In this document: positions 35,339-44,465 of the stretch, piece by piece | Position numbering within the stretch: position 1 is the first letter of the stretch | Layout of the letters: each line of letters starts with the position of its first letter | DNA from: Methylonatrum sp040877625 | Lineage (GTDB): Bacteria > Pseudomonadota > Gammaproteobacteria > Nitrococcales > Aquisalimonadaceae | Length of the DNA: 64,000 nucleotides | Assembly (NCBI GenBank): GCA_040877625.1 | Contig: JBBDNK010000008.1 | Span: forward strand, 1-64,000 | Direction: 5' to 3' | Made by a program: the position numbers and the translations under genes | Notes under the pieces: model-generated | What the model saw: only the letters and a program-made list of their open reading frames with translations | The model's database searches: none | What the model was told of the DNA's origin: nothing

Positions 35339-35435
35339 CGAACCCTCCTGAAATGCGTAACGCCTTGCGTAACCGAATGCAAAAATCTGCATAGCGAAGC
35401 GGTGCAGCTTTTTGCAGTCCGACTTGACGCCATTA

Positions 35436-36038
35436 TCAGGCCGATTGTTTCTTAGCCACTTCTGCAACATGGGCCCCCTGGAAGCGAGCAATTGTTATTT
35501 CATTCTCTGACGGTTGGCGACTACCATCAACGCCCGCAAGAGTGCTCGCCCCGTAGGGTGATCCGCCAGTGATTTCACTCATGTTGGTGATCTCCTGACA
35601 GGAATAAGGAACGCCCACAATAATCATTCCATGATGGAACAATGTCGTGTGAAATGAGGTGATGGTGGTTTCCTGTCCGCCGTGCTGTGTACCTGTGGAT
35701 GTGAATACGCTACCCACCTTGCCAATCAACTTGCCGCCAGCCCACAGCCCGCCAGTTTGGTCAAGGAAATTACGCATCTGAGCACACATATTGCCAAAGC
35801 GCGTAGGTGTGCCAAATATAATGGCGTCGTAATCCGGCAATTCATCCGTTGTTGCAAACGACGCCGCTTGATCGAGCTTGGCGCCCGCTTTTCGAGCCAC
35901 ATCTTCCGACATTATATCGGGCACACGTTTGATAGTAACCTCGGTACCATTGACACTACGTGCGCCTTCAGCTACTGCCTCTGCCATGGTTTCGATGTGA
36001 CCATACATGCTGTAGTAAAGAACGAGAACTTTTGTCAT
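35436..36038 (-). CDS. wrbA: NAD(P)H:quinone oxidoreductase WrbA
   Basis: A 200-residue flavodoxin-like protein that reduces quinones by two electrons, avoiding semiquinones. The phosphate-binding loop YYSMYGHIETMAEAV, the segment FGTPTRFGNMCAQMRNFLDQTGG and GGSPYGASTLAG near the end are the WrbA pattern and bind FMN. Length is normal. An AGGAGATGC leader precedes the ATG. It could protect against quinones from aromatic breakdown, but this is only context. Confidence 0.94.
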   Translation of the reverse strand: MTKVLVLYYSMYGHIETMAEAVAEGARSVNGTEVTIKRVPDIMSEDVARKAGAKLDQAASFATTDELPDYDAIIFGTPTRFGNMCAQMRNFLDQTGGLWAGGKLIGKVGSVFTSTGTQHGGQETTITSFHTTLFHHGMIIVGVPYSCQEITNMSEITGGSPYGASTLAGVDGSRQPSENEITIARFQGAHVAEVAKKQSA

Positions 36039-36174
36039 TTTGCATCTCCTAATGGACTTCCCCCACTCAAATAGATACCCCGGCTCCTCATTTTGAAGCC
36101 CGCTCGGCTAGCGAGAGCCATTGTCGCGTACTTTCGCCGCACATCATGTGCCCGTTTGAATTTATCTCTAGTCG

Positions 36175-36375
36175 GTTGCAACCCGTCGCTCCGTCAGCAG
36201 TAGTACGCTGCAGAACACCACCAGGAAAGCCACGAAAGCCTAGCGCACCGGGTTTGCGGAATCAAAAAACACGCGCGCGGTTAGCGGCGAAAGCGGCCAT
36301 GGCCAGATGCCGATTAGTACCGAAGGCTGTATGTAAACGGTCAGCACCGCCTTCAGCTCCAATCCAACTACCGCA
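36175..36375 (-). pseudogene. Membrane-protein remnant
   Basis: The stretch 36039-36489 has no intact gene. On the minus strand it contains LKAVLTVYIQPSVLIGIWPW followed by PLSPLTARVF, then a stop and a further hydrophobic piece in a new frame (AFVAFLVVFCSVLLL). The WPWPLTPLTARV-like pattern is familiar from small integral membrane proteins of unknown function. I read it as a decayed gene with at least one deletion or frameshift. Confidence 0.35.
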
Positions 36376-36489
36376 ACTCACCCGCATAACTCAGAGCACG
36401 GGGCCAGCCACCGTGCAGCGGGTGGCGTTCCAGCCCCAATGGCGCAACGACGCAAGGTTCGCCGCGGCGGCTGCCGGAGCTGGCTTCGG

Positions 36490-37854
36490 TTATCCGGAGG
36501 TGATTTGCCGCCGATAGGTTCTACCCAGCCACAAGGCCAGCAGCAGCCAGGCGAGAGACACCGGAACCATGATGAACGCCAACGCCCCCAGGCTCAGCCC
36601 CAGCCAGTACAAGGGCTGGTAAGTCCAGGCCCCCAACTGGTCTCCTAACCGGTAGACGAAGGTGTCGTTGAAGTTCTTGGATTTGTAGCGGTCGGTTCGG
36701 GGGAGCACGGTGTACAGTACTTCACGCGTGGGGCGCATGACGGCAAAATTCCCGGCGCGACGCAGCACTTCGAAAATGATGGCGGCAATGAGCACGGGGG
36801 CCAGCCCCAGTATCCCGAAGCCGATCATGCTCAGCACCGGAAGAAAAGCCAGCGCCGCTGCCACGCCCAGATACCTGAGGATCCGCCCGGTAAGAAAAAG
36901 CTGGGTGATCAGGGTCAGGCTGTTCACCGCCAGGTCCCTGGCGCCGAACACCCGGGTTCGGGCCGCCGGATCTTCGGGATAGGTGGCTTCCATCAGCGCC
37001 GCCACCTGGAAGTAGAGAAAGGTGGAGATGACGGCGAACAGCCCCACGAATCCCGCGATTCCCAACAGGTAGGGTGAGTGCAGCACATGACGGATTCCGT
37101 CGAGAACCTTGCCGCCGATGACCTCTTTTCGCGGTCCCGCTGCTTGATGTTCCGGCAACGGTCGCTCGGCGGCGTCCGGCACATCCACGTCCGTCTGCAG
37201 GGCCTGCGCCTCGTCCTGTCGTGCCGCCTCCGCCAGCCGGCCTTCGTGGCGATCCAGAATCCGTGACGATTGCGCCGCCAGCTCCAGCAATGCCGCCGCC
37301 ACCAGCAGCAGCATCACCGGGCCCAGCGTGTTAACCAGCATGGTTGTCATGGTCGAGCCCAGCGTCGCACCGAGGGTGCCGCCCACCGCCACCACGCCGA
37401 ACAGGCGTTTTGCCTGAAGGGGGCGATAGACGTCACTCATGAACGACCAGAAAATGGAAATCAGGAACAGGTTGATGATGCTCAGCCAAACGAAGAAGGC
37501 ACGCGCCACCCAGAGCGCCTGGCTTTCCGTGGAATAGGTAAACAGCAGATAGAATCCGACCAGGTTCAGGATAAAGAAGCGGTAGATGTAGGGGACGAAT
37601 TGCCGGCGGGGGAGCCGCCCCACCAGAAGGGTGAAGATCGGATGGATGAGCAGCGTACCAAGCATGGTGCCGGTGAAGAGGAAGGCCAGGTTCTCCACGC
37701 CAGCCGCAACGCCCATCTCATCGCGTATCGGGCGCATGATGTAGTAGCTGCAAAGAAGAAAGAAGAAAAAGGAACACGACCAGACCAGCGCCACACCTTC
37801 GCCCGCGCGGAAATCCACGAGCCTGCGGATGGCGTTGCCGATGGTGTTGATCAC
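36490..37854 (-). CDS. MFS-like transporter related to nucleotide exchangers
   Basis: A 454-residue membrane protein with about twelve hydrophobic segments and a hydrophilic central loop (about 200-240). The N-terminal SYYIMRPIRDEMG motif and FWSFMSDVYRPLQAKRLFG are typical of proteins annotated as MFS or NTP/NDP exchange transporters. The start is taken as GTG at 37854; the aldo/keto reductase stop codon once lay about 10 bases upstream, as the duplicated junction still shows. The gene has been separated from that partner by the inserted synthase gene. Substrate unknown. Confidence 0.65.
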   Translation of the reverse strand: MINTIGNAIRRLVDFRAGEGVALVWSCSFFFFLLCSYYIMRPIRDEMGVAAGVENLAFLFTGTMLGTLLIHPIFTLLVGRLPRRQFVPYIYRFFILNLVGFYLLFTYSTESQALWVARAFFVWLSIINLFLISIFWSFMSDVYRPLQAKRLFGVVAVGGTLGATLGSTMTTMLVNTLGPVMLLLVAAALLELAAQSSRILDRHEGRLAEAARQDEAQALQTDVDVPDAAERPLPEHQAAGPRKEVIGGKVLDGIRHVLHSPYLLGIAGFVGLFAVISTFLYFQVAALMEATYPEDPAARTRVFGARDLAVNSLTLITQLFLTGRILRYLGVAAALAFLPVLSMIGFGILGLAPVLIAAIIFEVLRRAGNFAVMRPTREVLYTVLPRTDRYKSKNFNDTFVYRLGDQLGAWTYQPLYWLGLSLGALAFIMVPVSLAWLLLALWLGRTYRRQITSG

Positions 37855-37920
37855 GTGGCTGCCTCTATGCCCGGTCCACCAGTGCGGCCATGCGCTGTCG
37901 CGTTGACGCGTCGGGGAGGG
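37724..37920. repeat. Direct repeat flanking the inserted synthase gene, left copy
   Basis: This stretch holds the start of the transporter gene and, ahead of it, the last codons of the aldo/keto reductase (ending TRQRMAALVDRA and stop). The 105 bases 37816-37920 match 39368-39472 with six differences; a further block (37724-37758) matches 39333-39367. The homology ends sharply at 37920. Confidence 0.85.
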
Positions 37921-37964
37921 CGTTGGGTGTTTTCCGTTGCGTTGCAATCATGCAGCACAGCGAG

Positions 37965-39245
37965 TTAGCGCCATTTGCGGAACGCGACACTAGCGTTGAC
38001 CCCACCAAACCCGAAGCCGTTGCAAATGGCATGCTCGATGAGCATCGGCCTTGCTTGGCCTTGAACGACATCTACTCGCTCTGCGCCTGGGTCGAGCGTG
38101 TCCAGATTCAGGGTGGCTGGAGCTACCTGATCCCTAAGTGCCAATATCGTGAAAATAGACTCCAGGCCTCCGGCCGCCCCTAGAAGATGACCGGTGGCTG
38201 ATTTTGTTGCACTTACCGCGATCCTTTCGGATGCTCCGAAAACTGATTTGATCGCTGCCAATTCGCCTTTGTCGCCGACTGGCGTTGATGTGGAATGAGC
38301 GTTCAGATGCTGGACGTCTGACGGTTGCAGCTGAGCCATATTCAGCGCTAGCTGCATTGCACGCGCCGCTCTGCTGCCGTCCTCTGGTCCCGAGGTTAAA
38401 CGATAAGCGTCCGCGGTTGTTCCATACCCTACAACTTCAGCGATGGGGTTGGCTCCTCTCGCATTTGCATGTTCCAGCGTCTCTATAACAAGTACACCGG
38501 CCCCTTCACCCATGACAAATCCATCACGGTCTGCATCGAATGGACGAGATGCCCGCTCCGGTTCATCGTTGAACGATGTGGACAGTGCGCGTGCGGCCGC
38601 AAAGCCGCCCAGGCTCACGGTATCGATGCAAGCTTCCGTTCCTCCGCATACTGCAATATCGGCTTCACCGGACAATATTATCCGGGCGGCATCTCCTATT
38701 GCCTGGACACCAGCCGCGCATGCGGTAACCGGCGCACCTATCGGGCCCGTGTAGCCGTGCCTCATTGTGATGTGCCCTGCGGCAAGATTTGCCAAAAAAG
38801 AGGGGATTACAAATGGAGAAAGTCGCCCCGGCCCCTTTTTCTCCGTCAGTCGAAACGCTTCTCCGATTGCGGGAAAGCCGCCGACACCGGACGCTATAAC
38901 CGTCGCGGTGCGTTCGGCTTCTCTCGATGCTGGCTCTGTCCAACCAGCCATGGAGATGGCTTCATCCGCCGCAGCCAACGCGAATAATATGAAGCGATCC
39001 ACCTTCCTTTGGTCTTTCGGCGTCATTATCGCATCAGGATCGAACCCAGCCTCATCCTGCGACCGATCAGGAACTCTGCCACCTATTTTGACAGGCAGGT
39101 CCTGCACTATGGCATCGTCTAACCGCCTGATGCCCGATCTACCCGAGAGCAGCCGCGACCAATTCGTTTCTACGCCGCATCCAAGCGGCGAGACAGCGCC
39201 CACGCCTGTGACAACGATCCTACGCGCGTCATGTACTTGGGCCAT
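37965..39245 (-). CDS. Beta-ketoacyl-ACP synthase II-like (stand-alone, inserted)
   Basis: A 426-residue condensing enzyme of the FabF type, which extends acyl-ACP with malonyl-ACP. The start at 39245 follows GGAGGA. The catalytic triad is Cys176 (TACAAG), His317 (NAHSTSTPVGD) and His353 (SATGHLLGAAGG). Unlike normal fabF it has no acpP, fabG or fabD neighbours. It sits alone between two copies of the aldo/keto reductase-transporter junction, so it was inserted there. Its codon use is less GC-biased than its neighbours. It may be a spare fabF, a resistant replacement, or part of a special lipid pathway. Confidence 0.9.
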   Translation of the reverse strand: MAQVHDARRIVVTGVGAVSPLGCGVETNWSRLLSGRSGIRRLDDAIVQDLPVKIGGRVPDRSQDEAGFDPDAIMTPKDQRKVDRFILFALAAADEAISMAGWTEPASREAERTATVIASGVGGFPAIGEAFRLTEKKGPGRLSPFVIPSFLANLAAGHITMRHGYTGPIGAPVTACAAGVQAIGDAARIILSGEADIAVCGGTEACIDTVSLGGFAAARALSTSFNDEPERASRPFDADRDGFVMGEGAGVLVIETLEHANARGANPIAEVVGYGTTADAYRLTSGPEDGSRAARAMQLALNMAQLQPSDVQHLNAHSTSTPVGDKGELAAIKSVFGASERIAVSATKSATGHLLGAAGGLESIFTILALRDQVAPATLNLDTLDPGAERVDVVQGQARPMLIEHAICNGFGFGGVNASVAFRKWR

Positions 39246-39332
39246 GATTCCTCCGGTTCCTTGTGAGGCAAATGTATCTGGACTTGCGCGGCTATCTATC
39301 CGTAGCCGCAGCCGGGCGATAGCATAGCATTC

Positions 39333-39472
39333 CGTATCGGGCGGAAAATGTAGTAGCTGCAAAGAAGCACGAGCCTGCGGATCGCTTTGCCGATGGTGTC
39401 GATCACGTGCCCGCCTCTAAGCCCGGTCCACCAGTGCGGCCATGCGCTGTCGCGTTGACGCGTCGGGGAGGG
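39333..39472. repeat. Direct repeat flanking the inserted synthase gene, right copy
   Basis: Matches 37724-37920 in the same orientation but lacks 57 bases (37759-37815). It contains the true end of the aldo/keto reductase gene and a decayed copy of the first part of the transporter gene. The two copies show that the reductase and transporter were adjacent before the synthase gene arrived. Confidence 0.85.
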
Positions 39473-40379
39473 AGCCGTGCGCCGTGCCGATGTTATCGCG
39501 GAGATAGTCCGGCGTAGCGGTGCCCGGAATCGCCACGGTCACCGCTGGATGCGAGGCGACAAACATGAGGGCGAACTGGGCCCAGCTGCTTATTCCGTAC
39601 GCTGCTGCCCATTCAGGGATTGGCTGATCCCTGAAAGCCTGGAATACACGGCCTCGGCCGAAGGGCAGGTTGGTGAACACCCCGATTCCACGGTCTCTGG
39701 CCAGAGGGAGCATGCGGTCCTCGGCGCTGCGATTGTCGATGGCATAGTCCACCTGAATGGCGTCCAGTTCTTCCCGCTCCATGATCTCTGCCAGCGCGTC
39801 GTACTGTGCATCCGTGTGCGTGCTGATGCCCAGATAACGAATGCGGCCCTCGGCCTTCAGTTCCCGGAGCAAGGGGAGCACCTGTCGCCAGCCCACCAGG
39901 TTGTGGATGTACAGGAGATCGATCCGGTCAGTTCGCAATCGCTGGAAGGACTGCTCTATTTCCGCCATGGCCGCGGAGCGCGTCTGCTGGCGTACCTTGG
40001 TCGCGATGAAAAGCTGGTCACGGTTGCCAAGGTCAGCCACCAGATCGCCAATGACCGTTTCGGCCGTGCCGTAGGAGGGCGCCGTATCCACCACCCGGCC
40101 TCCAAGCCTGGGCAGCAGTTGAAGGACTTGCCGGATCCGTGCCCGATCCGCATCGGATTCGCCCACATTGAAGCGTCGTGCCGTGCCTACCCCGATCACC
40201 GGCAGCGTTTCACCGGAGGAGGGGATGGCTTTGGTGATGATTCTCGCGGTGCCGGACGCGGGTCCGGAGGAGGCGGTGTCGGCCAGCAGGGGCGTGTGGC
40301 TGAACAGAAATCCGGCGCCCATGCCCGCGCCAAGGCGGAGTGCCTGCCTTCGGGTAATGCCCTTGCTCCTGATCTTCAT
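39417..40379 (-). CDS. Aldo/keto reductase with twin-arginine signal
   Basis: A 320-residue NADPH-type aldo/keto reductase with an export signal. The N-terminus has ITRRQALRLGAGMGAG, a twin-arginine pattern, so the folded enzyme is probably sent to the periplasm. The barrel shows the active residues in VVDTAPSYGTAE (Asp, Tyr), ATKVR (Lys) and LLYIHNL (His). The C-terminal cofactor region is VAIPGTATPDYLRDN. Its last codons are duplicated at 37870-37920. Upstream on the same strand is an MFS gene 53 bases away. Confidence 0.88.
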   Translation of the reverse strand: MKIRSKGITRRQALRLGAGMGAGFLFSHTPLLADTASSGPASGTARIITKAIPSSGETLPVIGVGTARRFNVGESDADRARIRQVLQLLPRLGGRVVDTAPSYGTAETVIGDLVADLGNRDQLFIATKVRQQTRSAAMAEIEQSFQRLRTDRIDLLYIHNLVGWRQVLPLLRELKAEGRIRYLGISTHTDAQYDALAEIMEREELDAIQVDYAIDNRSAEDRMLPLARDRGIGVFTNLPFGRGRVFQAFRDQPIPEWAAAYGISSWAQFALMFVASHPAVTVAIPGTATPDYLRDNIGTAHGSLPDASTRQRMAALVDRA

Positions 40380-40432
40380 GGTCAGCCTCCGAATTCGCGG
40401 ACGTCGCGCAAGCGTTTGGTTCTTGCAAGGAA

Positions 40433-41695
40433 TTATCCGGGACTCAGCGCGACGGTGCTTTTTTTCTCATTCCACCTCAGAAACAACGACAGGGTAAATG
40501 CCGCAAGGCCCGTCGTGCCAAGAAACATCGGCGCGGCGGGGTTCCAGCCGCCGGTGGCGCCAACCAGAAATGCCAGAATCGGCGGGCCGATGAGCTGGCC
40601 GGTGTAGACACCATGAACGATCATGCCGTTGATACTGTTGAAATGCCCCGGCCGCGAGGCGAACAAGGCGATGGACCCGAAGATCGTTGCCGGAATCAGG
40701 CCGCCGGTCAGTGAGAACGCCATACTCAGCACGTATCGCATCCAGGTCGGCAGGTCATCCGAAAAGATGCCGTATGAGGTCGCCGCCATGGTGAGGCTGG
40801 CAATGGCGATCAGTTGCCAGCGCTGCCAGCCGTGGCGGGCAAGCACGCCACCGGCCAGGCTGCCAAGCGCGTTGCAGAAAACGGCCAGTGCGGTCATGAC
40901 GGTTGCCTGCATCGGTGAAACGCCGGTCTCAACCAGAAATGTCGGCAAATACCCGAACAGCGTAAGAAAGGAGCTGGAGTAGAAAAAGAAGATGAGAGCG
41001 AGCAACCAGGGCCCCGGCTGGCTTGCAGCATCCCGCAGATCTCTAAACCCCGGCGTGGACGAGGCGGCAGGAGCTACCGGGGCGCGTGCGGGAAAGTTTC
41101 GCACCATCAGAATCCCGGCGAGCACCGTTACCCCGGCGGCCAGCAGCCAGCTCGTTCTCCAGCCGATGACATCCAGAAACAGTGCCGAGGCCAGCATCAT
41201 CAGGGCGATGCCCAGCGGCTGCCATCCACCCCACATGGACAGGGCGACGCGCTGATCCCCGGCGGTGGCAGTGTGCGCGATCAGGCCGGGTGCGGCGACG
41301 ACTACAAGGATGAGCCCGCAGCTTTCAATGCCCCGTGCCAGCAGCAGACTGCCCGGGCCGATGGCCGCCGCCCCGATCAGGCTGCCGGCGACCAGAAGCC
41401 CGAGGCCGAGGATGATGGCATGCCGCTGTCCCACCCGGCTCACAAACATGCCTGCCGCGATACCCGAACTGGCGCCGGCCACCGCGAGAAACGACATGAT
41501 CCAGCCGGTCGCGAGCAGAGACAGGTTCAGTTCGGCCTGAAACAGCGGGATGGCTGGCGGCACCTTGCCAATGTGCAAGGCGGCGGCGACACCGGCGAAG
41601 ACGACAATTGCAACACGCAACCAGTTGGTACCCGCGGGGGCATTTCGATCTGCGGACGGCGGCATTGATTGCGATTCCTGAACGGCCCTGGACAT
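40433..41695 (-). CDS. MFS transporter (CynX/NimT-like)
   Basis: A 420-residue carrier with about twelve membrane segments. FVSRVGQRHAIILGLGLL between helices 2 and 3 and GGVLARHGWQRWQLIAI in the second half fit the major facilitator fold. The opening IGKVPPAIPLFQAELNLSL resembles the CynX/NimT subgroup. It follows the sulfatase gene with a gap of 115 bases and may carry that enzyme's product or substrate. Not assignable further. Confidence 0.8.
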   Translation of the reverse strand: MSRAVQESQSMPPSADRNAPAGTNWLRVAIVVFAGVAAALHIGKVPPAIPLFQAELNLSLLATGWIMSFLAVAGASSGIAAGMFVSRVGQRHAIILGLGLLVAGSLIGAAAIGPGSLLLARGIESCGLILVVVAAPGLIAHTATAGDQRVALSMWGGWQPLGIALMMLASALFLDVIGWRTSWLLAAGVTVLAGILMVRNFPARAPVAPAASSTPGFRDLRDAASQPGPWLLALIFFFYSSSFLTLFGYLPTFLVETGVSPMQATVMTALAVFCNALGSLAGGVLARHGWQRWQLIAIASLTMAATSYGIFSDDLPTWMRYVLSMAFSLTGGLIPATIFGSIALFASRPGHFNSINGMIVHGVYTGQLIGPPILAFLVGATGGWNPAAPMFLGTTGLAAFTLSLFLRWNEKKSTVALSPG

Positions 41696-41810
41696 GCCGG
41701 AGTCGATGATACGTGTTTTCGGTGTAGGGGGAAGATATCAGAGTGCGCGAGAAAACGCGTAACGTGCGACAGCGCCGGGGAGTCTCCCTGCCCCGGCGCT
41801 GGTACTGCAA

Positions 41811-43346
41811 CTAGACTGGCGCAACCTGAACCAGAGGCTCGGCCCGCGCGGCGGGAAGATTGTCGTAAAGATCGGCGATCAGATCGCTTTTCACCGATGC
41901 GTACGTCGCATCATCCCAGAGATTGACCCATTGCCGCGGATCCTCGCCGAGCGCGTAGAGCTCACCCTCGGTGCCCTCGTAGTAATTGGATTTCTCGTAA
42001 ACCGTGCAGACATATCCGTCGCGATAAATGGTACGCAGCCGAATATCGTGGCCGTTATAGACACCGTCCCACTCGGTCATCACCCGCTCCCGGGTCTGCT
42101 CATTGGTCAGGGGCAGCGCCGCGCCCTGCATGCGCGGGTCGGGGTCGACACCGGCGATGGCGCAGAACGTACGCGCCAGATCAACATGGCCGACCGGCTG
42201 GTTGACGACATGAGGCGTGACGCCCAGGCGTGGCGCCGGGCGCCAGATCATCGGAACATGCATCAGGGCGTCGACATGATACGGCCCCTTGAACATCATT
42301 CCGAAATCGCCTTGCAACTCACCGTGATCGGAGGTGTAGAGCACATCCGTATCACCGTCCCATCCCCGATCATCAATGTATGCGAGGACGCGCCCGATGG
42401 CCTCGTCGATCAGCTCGTTTTCGATATGGCACATGGCGTTGACCTCGCGGACCTGATCCGCCGTCAGTTCCGCGGGTACGAAACCGGTCGGCAGTTCGTA
42501 ATTGAACTGCGTCTTGCCCAGATACCACTCAAGCCAGTGCCGGGGTTTGCCTTTCAGCATTTTGATGGTTGCCTCGACACTGCCGGGATAGCCATCAGGC
42601 AGGCTGAGATCCCGCCAGTTCACGCGTGACAGTTCGGAAGCGGGGGGGTCCCAGGGATGATGCGGATCGGGAAAGCTCATCCAGACGAACCAGTCCTCAT
42701 CCTCATTCAGCGTGCCGAGCCAGTCGATGACCCGGTCCGCGGTCCAGTCCGTGTGGTAGTGCTCACGCGGGATCCGGTTATGCCAGACCTGAATCCCCCC
42801 GGTATCACCACCGCGTTTGCAGCTGACCGTCTTCTCCGGCGTCACATACTCCTGAAAATAATCGACCTCATCCGGGTAGTTTTCCCGCAGCCACTTGGGG
42901 TAATGATAGAGGCTACGGCCCGCGCGCCCGGTGTGGGCACACAGTTCCATGTAATCGAAGCCGCGATGGGGGCCGTAAAGGCCCTTACTCGCTGCGTAGT
43001 TTTCGTAATACCGGCCGTCAGGCGCGGAAGAGGGTTCAAAATGTGCCTTGCCGATGAGCGCCGTGCGGTAGCCGCCGGCCTCTTTCAGCGTGCGTGCCAG
43101 GTCCGGCGCATCCTCGGGCAGCGGAATGCCGTTGGATATGACCCCGTGGGTACGCACATGCTGGCCGGTCAGGATGGTTGAGCGTGCCGGCATGCAGATC
43201 ACGTTCTGATTGTGCGCGCGTTGATAGTTCAGGCCGGTTCTGGCCAAACGGTCCACAACGGGTGTGCGTGCCACCGTGCCTCCCGTGCAGCCGAGCGCGT
43301 CGTAACGCTGCTGATCAGTCGTTATGAATAGAATCTTGCGTCCCAT
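41811..43346 (-). CDS. Sulfatase or phosphonate monoester hydrolase (type I)
   Basis: A 511-residue member of the alkaline phosphatase/sulfatase superfamily. The start FITTDQQRYDALG gives a metal-binding Asp pair. CMPAR at Cys51 is the CxPxR signal for conversion to formylglycine, so the enzyme should be active when a maturation system is present. YTSDHGELQGDFGMMFKGPY supplies the second metal site. No signal peptide is seen, so it is cytoplasmic, unlike many secreted sulfatases. It lies next to a TRAP importer, which suggests that an imported sulfate ester or phosphonate ester is hydrolysed inside. Confidence 0.85.
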   Translation of the reverse strand: MGRKILFITTDQQRYDALGCTGGTVARTPVVDRLARTGLNYQRAHNQNVICMPARSTILTGQHVRTHGVISNGIPLPEDAPDLARTLKEAGGYRTALIGKAHFEPSSAPDGRYYENYAASKGLYGPHRGFDYMELCAHTGRAGRSLYHYPKWLRENYPDEVDYFQEYVTPEKTVSCKRGGDTGGIQVWHNRIPREHYHTDWTADRVIDWLGTLNEDEDWFVWMSFPDPHHPWDPPASELSRVNWRDLSLPDGYPGSVEATIKMLKGKPRHWLEWYLGKTQFNYELPTGFVPAELTADQVREVNAMCHIENELIDEAIGRVLAYIDDRGWDGDTDVLYTSDHGELQGDFGMMFKGPYHVDALMHVPMIWRPAPRLGVTPHVVNQPVGHVDLARTFCAIAGVDPDPRMQGAALPLTNEQTRERVMTEWDGVYNGHDIRLRTIYRDGYVCTVYEKSNYYEGTEGELYALGEDPRQWVNLWDDATYASVKSDLIADLYDNLPAARAEPLVQVAPV

Positions 43347-43427
43347 GGCCTGCTTATCCTCTACATATAGCGCCGATTGCGAAGTGGGCCGACGAAATCG
43401 TGTGTCGGTTATCGGTGTGAAGCGTGG

Positions 43428-44465
43428 TTATTGCTTCATCTCGGGCGGCCGCAACGCTTCGGGAATCGCGATCCCTCTTTCCCGGTAGTAGCGATAGGCG
43501 CCGGGGTGAAGCGGCGCGTTCATCTCGGCGAGCCCATTCTCCACCGCGATCACGCTCATCCATTCGGCTTCCGCCTGCAGTGCCGCCGTGTTCTCGAAGA
43601 TCGTTTTTGTCACGTTGTAGACGGTTTCCTCGTCCATCCACTTGTGCGTGCCGAGGCCGACGATGGTCTGCAGGGTGCGCGCGGGTTGATCGTTGACCTG
43701 GTTCTTGCCGTAGAGGTCGGCAGGAATCTCGGCAACGACGCGTCCAGGAATGCTCATCGCCTGTTTCACGCTGTCTTCATTGAGGGCCTCTTCGGTCAGG
43801 CCAAGAATGCGAATCTTGCCAAGCATGGCAAGCTGCACGATGGCCGGGTCCGGGATTGCCATCGGCGCCATATAGAGATCGATCTGCCGGTCCTGAAACG
43901 CTTGCATCCCCGAATTCCAGTCGACGTTGGCGGTGCTGAAATCGACCCCGGCCTCATATCCGGTCGCACCATCGACCATCTGCATGGCGGTGACGGTTGC
44001 CGCGCCGCCTGGAGGGCCGAGGAAAACGCGCTTGCCCTTGATGTCCTGGAGGGTTTCTATACCGCTATCGGCCCAGACCACGATGTGGTAGGCACCAAGC
44101 GGATAATTCAGAATCATGCGCACATTCTTGAATAGCTCGGGAGCATCCGGCGTCTTCTCGTACATCCTGATGCCGTTGCGCATGAAGTGGTTGACCGAAG
44201 ACGCGGTGGTCCAGAACTCAACGTTCTGGTTGGCGGCATCCATGGCCTGGCGGACGATCGGGCGTCCGGTCGTAATCTGCGCGCGGTAGCCCAGGTGTGT
44301 CCGCAGGAGCTCGGTCACGGCAACGGTGAAAACCATGTCGGTCGAGGATTGCGCCATGGTCTGCCAACGCATCACCCCGTTGTCGGCCGCGGCCGTCCTC
44401 TCGGCGGCGCTTAGTGTCGACGCTGCGATCGCAGCCAGGAATACTCCGGATACAAAGCGATTCAT
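43428..44465 (-). CDS. TAXI-family TRAP transporter substrate-binding protein
   Basis: A 345-residue periplasmic protein. A signal peptide of about 20-27 residues (FLAAIAASTLSAAERTAAA) leads into MRWQTMAQSSTDMVFTVAVT, the usual opening of TAXI proteins. Later VNDQPARTLQTIVGLGTHK fits the family. It binds the substrate for the membrane protein encoded just upstream; the ATGA overlap shows co-translation. Substrates of TAXI systems are poorly known, and none can be named here. Confidence 0.85.
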   Translation of the reverse strand: MNRFVSGVFLAAIAASTLSAAERTAAADNGVMRWQTMAQSSTDMVFTVAVTELLRTHLGYRAQITTGRPIVRQAMDAANQNVEFWTTASSVNHFMRNGIRMYEKTPDAPELFKNVRMILNYPLGAYHIVVWADSGIETLQDIKGKRVFLGPPGGAATVTAMQMVDGATGYEAGVDFSTANVDWNSGMQAFQDRQIDLYMAPMAIPDPAIVQLAMLGKIRILGLTEEALNEDSVKQAMSIPGRVVAEIPADLYGKNQVNDQPARTLQTIVGLGTHKWMDEETVYNVTKTIFENTAALQAEAEWMSVIAVENGLAEMNAPLHPGAYRYYRERGIAIPEALRPPEMKQ

